From contig JAHWDD010000003.1 in assembly GCA_023897205.1 (NCBI GenBank), forward strand, positions 7,257,665 to 7,321,664: DNA of 64,000 nucleotides, read 5' to 3'. Of the stretch, positions 55,990-64,000 are shown one piece after another. Numbering within the stretch: position 1 is the first letter of the stretch; each line of letters starts with the position of its first letter. The notes under the pieces were generated by a model. It did no database searches, was not told the DNA's origin, and worked only from the letters and a program-made list of their open reading frames with translations. The position numbers and the translations under genes were made by a program. Source of the stretch: Exophiala sp. HKRS030. Lineage: Eukaryota > Ascomycota > Eurotiomycetes > Chaetothyriales > Herpotrichiellaceae.

Positions 55990-57250
55990 TACTGACTTTC
56001 GGCTTTGACAGCTAGACGATGAGAGGTCTTTAGCAAAATGTCCTGGAGATCATTCAGATATTCCCTAGCGTCATAGTCCTCTTTCCCAAGATCAATACAG
56101 CCCTGGGGAGCGGCGGCGTTACGAGGTACAATTCCGAAAGATCGGCCTGCCATAACCTATCAGCTCGGTGCCGTATGCTACTGAAGGTTGTCATAAATAG
56201 GCTCTTACCGTTCATTGATGGGCTTGTTGCGATTTTGAGCCACACTCCAGTTGCGTCGCGGCTTCTGCGAGAACAATTCCTTTGCTTTTGCAATACTCTT
56301 GCACCGTTGAACTCAGTATAGTTGTGCCAACGTACCTATCAAGACGTAGTCGGCATGCGATACCGTCAACAAAACTCGGTAGCCATACCAAGGGCGTGTA
56401 AGGTTCATCCGAACGCCATCGACTGCAGTCGTCCTCCGAACACATCTCATCAATGCCCGGCATCCCCACTTTGATGCCATGAATTGGGGGATACTAAGGA
56501 CGTTGAGGAAACTGACCAAGCTGGCGTTGACACTGAAGCAGCGGTCGTGGTTACCATCGAGAGGATGTTTCATAAATAGTGGCGAGCCAGCTTCAGAGTG
56601 TATAAGACTCCCGGGAGATCGATTTTAACGATTTTCAACTGTGACTTGAGAGGTTCTTCTGCATCTGGAGGCTTTTAGTATAGCGTTTCAGACAATCGAC
56701 CATTATTGGTTACTGTCCTCCAGCTCACCTTCGATATTAAATATATCGTCCGGCCCACTGATACCAGTAATGGCGACCACTATGTCAATGCTCTTTCGTA
56801 GAGATTTGCTGATGCTCAACTTAATCATGGCTAGCTGATCCTCCTAGGAGGTGACATCGCAGAGGATAAAGGTAGCGTTGCTGATTTTTGATCAGTTGTG
56901 GGTGTATTATTAGGACTGAACATACGGTTCTAGTTCTTCCTCGAGCTTCAAGCCAGTCTGCTCGTCTAGATCTCCAAATGTAACATGAACCCTTCACAAG
57001 CACAGGAGATTAGCCTGGTGTTTAAACATTGCAATTCGGACCACTACCCGACGGCGATAAAAGCCCGGACTCCTTCGTCGCCCATACCCTTTGCTCCTTT
57101 CCAGAGCATATTAGCATATTGAATCTTGTTTCCGACAAAGCCATGTGTTGTGGCAATCACCTCCAGCGATAATAACGCCCTTCCCAGCCAGGTTTCGTGG
57201 CTCCGACGGAGTGACACAATCATTCACTCCTTTCTAGGTACGATAATTAA
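55990..57250 (-). pseudogene. 15-PGDH-like SDR pseudogene with in-frame stop
   Basis: Traceable SDR segments on the minus strand: VRAFIAVG, VHVTFGDLDEQTGLKLEEEL, NATFILCDVTS, DQLAMIKLS, SIDIVVAITGISGPDDIFNIE, PQFMASKWG, GVRMNLTRPWYG and, near the 3' end, INGRAMAIVPRN-like residues. In the segment after CDVTS a TAG (complement of 56844-56846) stands where a Trp is expected. The catalytic Tyr of the YxxxK motif is Phe (QFMASK), and the glycine-rich N-terminal loop is eroded to AGGDCHNTW. The order of segments matches 15-hydroxyprostaglandin-dehydrogenase-like fungal SDRs. I regard it as inactive. Exact ends are approximate. Confidence 0.65.
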
Positions 57251-57634
57251 GTCATGTTGACTTCCTTCCTGAAATCATTCAACCAGGACTTGCTAAGCGA
57301 TCTGGATTGTAGACACAACAAATGTCGGTCTCCACTGGATGGGTCGATAGTCTCAATGCTTCACTGATGCTTCTACGGTGGTGGTTTTCGGCCACCTTTC
57401 TCATTGCAGCCGATCAGCGCTGGCTCCTTGGCCTCGGCTCGAATCTTTCGGCCACCGCTCGTCTCCTTCGCGGCGAATGGCCCGCGAAATGTTGGCGCGA
57501 CAGCCAGACCGAGCCTGGAGCTTGGAAGAGAAACCCTTTGAGATGGGATCTAGGCAGCTCGTGAAAACTTCTCAAGTACAGATCAGGACTCGGAGGCTAG
57601 TGATACCAATAGAAAATCAAGTACATTGATCACG
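57251..57634. other. Intergenic region with CCTCGG
   Basis: Contains CCTCGG at 57432-57437, about 200 bp before the lactonase pseudogene start. Otherwise no gene or repeat is recognised. Confidence 0.4.
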
Positions 57635-58522
57635 ATGGCACCCTCACCAACTTTGAACATCCCCCTATCCTCGTCAACAGTATCTGTTTCAGCCATAGAG
57701 ACAACTTCACGGATTATCGCCAAGACCAGCATCGTCGTGCAGCCACATATTGCTGGCCACGATGAGTTTAACTGTCCCTGTTATTCGTTCTTGATATCAC
57801 ATCATGCATCCGGCCAGAAGATCCTATTCGATTTAGATATTCGGTAAAACCCAGAAAACTTATCCCCTCGGACCTGTGCATTTACCAAGGCAATGACCGT
57901 CATGTCCGAACAAATAGATTCATTGAGAGTGACCACCATGGTCGGAAACTGGTTGAGATGGATTTTAATTACACGGGTCTGAGGCTGGGCCAGTATGAAG
58001 CATTCGACTTTTTCGGGGATGGATCGTTCTACCTTTTGAGCTGCCCTGGTCACTCCAAAGGTCATATAATGGCTCCAGCGAGGACAACTCCAGATGGTTT
58101 CGTCCTCATGGCAGCCAGCTGATTGTTGTCATCACGGTGGAGAATCTCGTCCAAATCGATATTGACCACTTCCCGACACAATTGATTTGAGCGTGATCGG
58201 GGAGGGTAAATTGAGGTAGCCACGAATGCCTTGCCCTGGATCGTTGTTCTTAAAACTTCATCCAAATCATTCCGCTATTGAGCCCTTTTACGAGTTAGTC
58301 AAACCTCACAATTCCGACATGGTTCGTGAGGCAACGCAAAGTCAACGGAAGCTCGACGAGTTCGACGCAAGTGAAGATATATTCGTTCCCATGGCCCACG
58401 ACTCAAACGCCGCCGATACCATCGAACTCTATCCTAAGGCGATCGACAACTGGAAAAATGCCGGCTGGAAGGAACAGCTCCCGTGGGCGTTTCTCAACGA
58501 CTTCCAGGTTGAAGAATCATAG
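57635..58522 (+). pseudogene. Metallo-beta-lactamase-fold hydrolase (lactonase-like), broken
   Basis: The N-terminus is recognisable as a fungal AttM/AiiA-like lactonase (VSVSAIETTSRI, DEFNCPCYSFLISHHASGQKILFDLDIR). The next recognisable part is IESDHHGRKLVEMDFN, YTGLRLGQYEAFDFFGDGSFYLLSCPGHSKGH and the CHHGGE motif; the C-terminus is FVPMAHDSNAADTIELYPKAIDNWKNAGWKEQLPWAFL. The region that should carry the HxHxDH metal motif (SHWHWDHTG in relatives) between the two blocks is missing. Stops interrupt the frame around 58119, 58170 and 58219, and one frame change is needed. It is therefore inactive. A lactonase next to a Baeyer-Villiger cluster fits an original role in opening lactones. Confidence 0.7.
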
Positions 58523-59529
58523 GTTGTTATGTCCATAACAATTTGCTTTCCATAGGATTTTGGCTGAGTATTTGTTGTAAAAAGGACAACAAGAACGACC
58601 ATCACAATATCCAAAGTGCAGAGGCACATGAGCTCGCATGGAATGGCAGCAATCACCTCGGTCGCATTACCCATGGCAAAAAGCAGGAGCGCGACCGGGA
58701 ACCTGTACGATTTACTTTTTGTAGGAATTGTGGATGGACCACTAGTTGCTCGCCGGCGCATCACCGTTTTATAGGCGTAGGAAGAAGTTTCCTATTTCAA
58801 TGGGTTATATTTCTTTGCAAAGTTCTTGCTACTGGACGCGCAGACGCCGTTCCTCATTCGGCCCCTTGGATGGGCGATGATTCGATGACGCACTCGTAAC
58901 TTGGCACATGGGGTAATAGTCGTACTCCGTACTGGGTTATCAATTCCTCGATGATAAAAGATCGGCCATATCCGCCAAAACCAAGCCGTCGCGTTGACCT
59001 AGGATAACAGAGTTTCCAGTTAGGTGCCACTTGTTCAACCTACCCAGACGCTCGCAAATCCCCCTTCAAAGTGGACCGCTACCGGCTGCGGCACAGGTCC
59101 CATTCGAGACTCCCTTATCGCCCCTCGAACTCCGCATTCGCAGATCAGACGGGACGGAGAAGCGCCGAAAGGGACAGATTCCCCCAATTTTGGCTCTGAT
59201 TGGTCAGGGATATCTTTCATGCGAACCTGGCTCATGGCAGTGTCCTGCTGAGACGCCTGTCGTATCCAAATAACGCCATACCCTCTCTAGAAAGTCCTAG
59301 ATACGCACACTTAGGTGCATAGACATGCCAATCTCGGCACTTATTTGATAGAATACTCGCCTATGATAACGTATCAATGTGTCCCCCGTCTCGCGGTAGC
59401 GAGATAGATAGATTATCGGAAAGAGGGCGGAGTAACAACCTATATATTCTCAATCACGACTAACGTCGCACTCTCTCCCCGCACTCCTCTCTTCCTGTCT
59501 ACTTGTAGAGAATCATTATCATTGTCACC
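58523..59529. promoter_or_regulatory. Intergenic region with GATA-type sites upstream of the permease
   Basis: No gene is seen. In the last 200 bp, TGATAG (59346-59351), TGATAA (59364-59369) and further GATA/TATC words around 59402-59420 cluster upstream of the 59530 start. Such HGATAR sites are the binding motif of the AreA-type nitrogen regulator, which fits a nitrogen-compound permease. A CT-rich leader follows directly before the ATG. Confidence 0.45.
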
Positions 59530-61355
59530 ATGAAGGACGACATCGAACTCGAGAACTCTGCCGTGACATCTGTTCAGGTCGACGAAAAGTCCATCGACTA
59601 CCGAGATGTTGACGCCGCCTTATCCTTTCTTCGAGCAAATGCCGACACAGGACAGTCGGTTGATATTGACGAAAACAAACTAATGCGTAAAGTCGATTGG
59701 ATGATGATGCCGTTGATGTTTGCTTGCTATTACCTTCAATACACTGACAAGACGCTGCGTGCGTTTTCCTTCCCTAACCCAGAGATATTCGATTCGCCGT
59801 CTGACATGTGCCTAGTCAACTATGCCGCCGTCATGGGTCTCATTGAAGACACTCACTTGCCCGCAAATGGATTTTCAAACCTGGCCATTGCATTCTACGT
59901 CTCCTTCCTCGTTTGTGAACCGCTCCAGGCGATGTTGATTCAGAAATTTCCCACCGCCAAGTACTTGGGTTGCAACGGTGAGTGTCTAATCTTATACATT
60001 CGTGGTGTCACATGGGTTCTGACCTGATAAGTCGTACTATGGGGCATCACTGTCTCATTGAACTGCGTCTGCCACAATTTCGCGTCGGTTGTCGCCTTGA
60101 GGGTATTATTGGGTATCTTCGAGTCCTCCGTCGCTCCTAGGTGAGAACTTTCCATACTCCAACTAAGACGCTCACCAATACTCCAGTCTCGTCGTCCTTA
60201 CGGCCATGTGGTATAAACGACCCGAACAAGTGTCCAGAATGGGAATCTGGTATCAAGGCACTAGTGTCGGTCCAGCCATTTCGTCGCTCGCCTCGTATGG
60301 CTTCTTGCATTATACCAAATCGAACCCTCACGTCCACTTCAAGTCATGGCAAATATTGTTTCTCGTATTTGGTCTTATCACTGTCGTCGTCGGCATCATG
60401 GTCGTCTTGTTCCTCCCAGACAACCCCATGAAGAGCCGACTGTCCAACGACGAAAAGCTATTCATTATTGAACGAGTTCGCGAGAATCAAACCGGTATCG
60501 AAAACAAGCGACTCAAGACTAAACAACTCAAAGAAGTCTTCTTCAGTACCAAGACCTGGCTATTGAGTTTGATCGTTATCACCACCAATGTCCCAAATGG
60601 TGCCGTGAGTTCCTTTTCGAGCATCATCATTTCCAAGTAAGTTACCCAGAACTACACTTTTCAACGCTCTGACGGACCCTTCCAGCTTTGGCTATGACGA
60701 ATACACCACTCTGTTGCTGAATCTCCCTGGTTGTGCGGTAGCATTTGTCTCAGTTTGGTTCGGAACTTGGTGGGGAGGCCGATACAATAGCAGAGGCACT
60801 GCCATAATCTTTTTGATCATTCCCACCATGATTGGAGGAGCATTAATGGCTTGGTTGCCGGCCGACAACAAGCCGGGACTGTTAGCTGGAAACTTTTTGA
60901 CCAATACTGTTGGAGCGAGTAAGTAGCTCTGCGAACCAAGCACGATTTATCCTTTGCTGACACATCTCAGGCCTACCCTTAATGTACAGCTGGATCACGG
61001 CCAATCGTATGTGCTCCGCCCTGACTTCCCGTTTGAAAATGGCCGTACTAACCTCACAGATGCCGGGCATACAAAGAAAATAGCGATGAACGCTATCGTG
61101 TTGATGAGTTTTTGCGTCGGCAATATTATCGGTCCCGAGACCTTTCAAGCCAGAGACGCCCCTCAGTACATTCCTGCCAAGTTGACTATCGTCGTCGTCT
61201 TGGCCGTCGGCATCGGCCTTACTGTCGCACTTGATTTATTGTATGCTTTGGAAAACAGGAAGAGAGATCGTCAGGAACCGCAGCAGCTACCTCAAGACTT
61301 CGAATTTTTGGACCTCACGGATCGAGAGAACAGAAACTTCCGGTACTTGCTCTGA
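59530..61355 (+). CDS. MFS transporter, allantoate/nicotinate permease family (ACS/Dal5)
   Basis: The hydrophilic N-terminus carries DKTLLNYAAVMGL, which appears only after removing an intron (about 59757-59818). Then comes LAIAFYVSFLVCEPLQAMLIQKFPTAKYLG, VVLWGITVSLNCVCHNFAS, LRVLLGIFESSVAP, WYKRPEQVSRMGIWY, GLITVVVGIMVVLFLPDNP and, in the second half, FGYDEYTTLLLNLPG, WWGGRYNSRG and MSFCVGNIIGPETFQARDAPQY, with a final soluble tail. These are the signatures of the Dal5/Tna1/Seo1 anion:cation symporter group. Cargo may be allantoate, ureido compounds, nicotinate or a carboxylate. All introns are GT-AG and the frame is intact. It may supply nitrogenous or acid substrates to neighbouring genes, but there is no direct evidence. 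Confidence 0.88.
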
Positions 61356-61716
61356 ACTAAGGGCACAGAGGGCAGCTGGGTACTTCTATTGCCCTCTTGT
61401 AGCAGAGACAGTATTCACATGAGGACTGAACGTGAACTTTTGTAGCCGAGGCAGAAAAGTGGCAATTAAATTTAGCATGTAGCCACAGTATCGTCTTCAC
61501 GGTTTCGAGCATTATCGTCACAAGGTTGGGCAGTTCGGCTGGAGTTATTGGCCGACCTCATTTACACATTCCCTACATGAAATTATCCAATGTATTTGCT
61601 CAATTCTGCGTATATCGCGTCCGTACACTACTCATGTTCGTGGTAGCTGCGCTGGAACGTCGCGAGGCACATTGCATCCGAGAGCGTTAGTAACTACGCA
61701 CCAAGGAATCCAAACC
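61356..61716. other. Intergenic, no gene seen
   Basis: About 360 bp between the permease stop and the DJ-1-like relic. A CCGAGG word lies at 61446-61451, within chance expectation. Nothing else is recognised. Confidence 0.4.
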
Positions 61717-62007
61717 ATGGAGAAGCGTATCTTGAATGTCGTCACCAACATTGGGCACTACAACACTCCCATCGCACATAACCGGCTTGTGACTGTCCGA
61801 GTTAACGCAAGCCTGGCAAGTCTTCGAAGAACATTGGTTCGAGCAGACTATCGGCAGCCCTGAAAGCGACAAGTCTCCCCCAGAGCCGCGGCCAGACTGC
61901 CATTCGTGTCCTACACTGTGGTCGACGGTAACCTGGTGGCTAGACAGAATCCAGGCTCAGCCAATGAGATGGCGAAGATGGTTGCGGCTATCCTTTGCCG
62001 GCGATAA
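61717..62007 (+). pseudogene. DJ-1/PfpI (Hsp31-like) remnant with internal deletion
   Basis: The N-terminal strand reads MEKRILNVVTNIGHYNTP, which matches the start of fungal Hsp31/glyoxalase III-type DJ-1 proteins. About 45 codons on, after an in-frame TGA at 61861-61863, the same frame shows VVDGNLVARQNPGSANEMAKMV, the typical C-terminal G-Q-N-P-x-S segment of the family. The roughly 150 residues between them in relatives, including the nucleophile Cys and its elbow, are gone. It is a collapsed gene produced by an internal deletion. Confidence 0.65.
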
Positions 62008-64000
62008 CAACCGCATTAACAAGCCTACCTGAAAGATGCTCTCAAGCGAAACGACAATTATTGAATGTTACCCGAGTTTTGAGAAAGTTCCTGTTTGCAT
62101 ACTCGGTACTAATGGAAGCATTCAGCCACACCGATCTGGTAAGAGCCATCCGAGAAGTGGGTTTACGAAAAGACAGCAGGCAAGAAAGAAGTGGTCCTAA
62201 TGGATTGATAATACTCTGTGGTCGCCCTTAGATTGATATCATAATCATGGGTACTGCTTAGGGGTACGAATAGCCACAAATGCGATAATATTTAGAGCCC
62301 GTGTAACGTGATAAACTCTGCAACTATCGCACCTAATTATGTAGATTATCGTAGATGTGCAGTCATTATAGTTTACAATATCGAAGAATCTGGTATACAT
62401 ATCTCGGTACTATACAAAGTATAACACAGATAAATGGGCGAAGCTTACTATGCCGCGCAATCAATAAGAAACTCGTGGTAGCCCTACTAACATGAAAATT
62501 GGAATTAACTGCTCGGCCTTTCTGCTCCGTCGGGAAAACTGAGGCTCCGATTTGACCAGATTTTTAGAGGTAGGCCAGTTCCCATCTGATTAGTCTGTGA
62601 TAGGAGAGGGAGTATCGGAAAGTCTGTGATTATGTTTCTTTGGGTTTCACACATAGTAAGTAAATATCTGTGCGAAAATTTGTGTCCAAACTATGGTCAT
62701 AAAATGACTACTCTTTTCAAACAGTTGACAGATAGGGTATAGAACATTTGCAGAAGTGCCTAGACATACCTTGGCTCCCAGGGCCACCCTTAGATCGTTC
62801 CGCCCGAACAGCCAGAAATTTAGCCCATGATGATGGCAAAATTGATTCAATCCCACGAGCCAACGGCTTCTAGACTGCCACTTCCGTGATTACGTTTGAT
62901 CATCAGCTACATGGTGTTCGAGGTTTTCGGAAGGAACGCGTTAGTGTAAGGAAAGGGACCCTTACAATAAACTATTAGGAGATTCAAAAACATATCCTCC
63001 ATTCCTGAGGCGAGCTTATTCCATGCAGCCCTGTGGTGCCTTTCTGCCACTTCGGCCGAGGACAGACCTCGTTGATATCTGTGTTTAGCTGCTCAGCGCC
63101 AGATTCATATCATTCTCAACTGCCATTATTCGCAGTGATCAGCATTTGCAGAGGGTGCTTGCCTTTTCCCCGGCCACTCAGCCACATCGGTTGACAGCTG
63201 TGACTGAGCTGTTTCAGCTAGGCCTCTTTGTTACAAGCATTTGCGGGGGCCTGGGTATAGATAAAGGCTTCTTGGAAGGCATAAACTGGGCGGCCGTGGA
63301 TTAAGATACCAAGTCTGCCTCAAGGTCTATTGAGCATTCGCCTTTGACTCAAATCTAGTAAAACTGGCGAGCACACAAAGGCTCAAGAAAGCAAGCACGA
63401 TCTCCAGAGGCAAGTACTATATTTAACCCAATAATGAGCAGCTGCGCCCTTACTGTCTATCGTTACATTCTCCTCGTGGTCGCGAGCCATCCGTGTCAGT
63501 GAGTGGGTGGTTATGACCGATCACTCCCGTCTATTGATCTTTTGACGGTCGATGCTGAAGCCTACAATGGGGAAGTATGCGCTGCCATCGTCTTGAGCTC
63601 GGGGCGAGCTAAGCTAAGACAAAGCAATAATCTCGCAAACCTTGTGCAAAGCGTAATCGTATATTTTCCGTCCTGGCAGAGTCTCTCACACGTGAACCTT
63701 GGAACTTTACACAGTATGCCCCACTGTTCCTCGTATGGGGTTATGAAACTCTCCCCATCGCAACGAACTGCGGACGCTAATCCTCGGGCCTGCCGAGAAT
63801 GTGCTGACACTATTGTTACTAAAGGCTGCGTAGGTAGAAACCCTTAAATATGTAGCAGAAGTTCTGGCTGGTGCACGCGTTACCGCATCCATCATCAGCC
63901 TGTACAACACGAAGAAAAAAGTACTAGGGGGCTCCATCACTACTCTTGGTTGATCTGCCGTAGAGATAACAACTGCAACACCCGCAGAGCTCTCAGGAAC
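62008..64000. other. Gene-poor, partly AT-rich right end
   Basis: No gene is supported. The part around 62290-62460 is visibly AT-rich. A frame at 63503-63847 and a minus-strand frame at 63707-63940 overlap each other and neither has a recognisable domain. A CCGAGG word at 63057-63062 is isolated. The end may belong to the next gene outside the window. Confidence 0.45.

Noticed and set aside
1..64000. tRNA, rRNA, CRISPR arrays, viral or transposase genes
   Set aside because: I looked for cloverleaf and T-loop patterns, spaced repeats and typical element proteins by eye and found none; a tRNAscan or repeat search would be needed to be sure.

Overview
The window is nuclear DNA from a filamentous ascomycete, most likely an Aspergillus/Penicillium-type (Eurotiales) fungus. 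The signs are many short introns (about 50-110 bp, GT-AG, with CTGAC/CTAAC-like branch sites), Zn2Cys6 regulators, fungal MFS sugar porters, a fungal P450 and genes on both strands without operons. The genus is inference. Gene models were spliced by eye from protein-family continuity, so outer coordinates are firmer than some first exons.

Region 1 (1-32.8 kb) looks like a sugar/glycoside-utilisation and uptake region. It holds the 3' end of a phytanoyl-CoA dioxygenase-like gene, a maltose-type MFS porter divergent from an unsecreted GH78 alpha-L-rhamnosidase, a histidinol-dehydrogenase-family enzyme, an amino-acid permease, an isochorismatase-family hydrolase, four more MFS sugar porters, a Zn2Cys6 regulator and an unsecreted GH3 beta-glucosidase with a PA14 insert. 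Decayed genes lie between them: a truncated aldo/keto reductase, a frameshifted SDR and a TRI12-type MFS fragment.

Region 2 (33.5-55.1 kb) is a compact cluster: two acyl-CoA synthetases, two SDRs (one without catalytic residues), a P450, a CTF1/Far-like Zn2Cys6 regulator, a Baeyer-Villiger monooxygenase, a hot-dog thioesterase, a CaiB/BaiF CoA-transferase, a fused AtuA-type (DUF1446) protein and an HSL-type alpha/beta hydrolase. One reading is hydroxylation (P450), oxidation to a ketone (SDR), ester or lactone formation (BVMO), cleavage (hydrolase), CoA activation and CoA-level processing: a catabolic route for a terpenoid-, ketone- or fatty-acid-like substrate. CCTCGG/CCGAGG elements, the motif known for Far/CTF1 regulators, lie in or next to nearly every promoter of the cluster.

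Region 3 (55.1-64 kb) is a decaying flank: a 15-PGDH-like SDR pseudogene with an in-frame stop, a metallo-beta-lactamase-fold lactonase pseudogene lacking its metal motif, an apparently intact allantoate-permease-family MFS gene, and a collapsed DJ-1/Hsp31 gene. The last 2 kb hold no recognisable gene. I found no rRNA, tRNA, CRISPR array or recognisable transposon.
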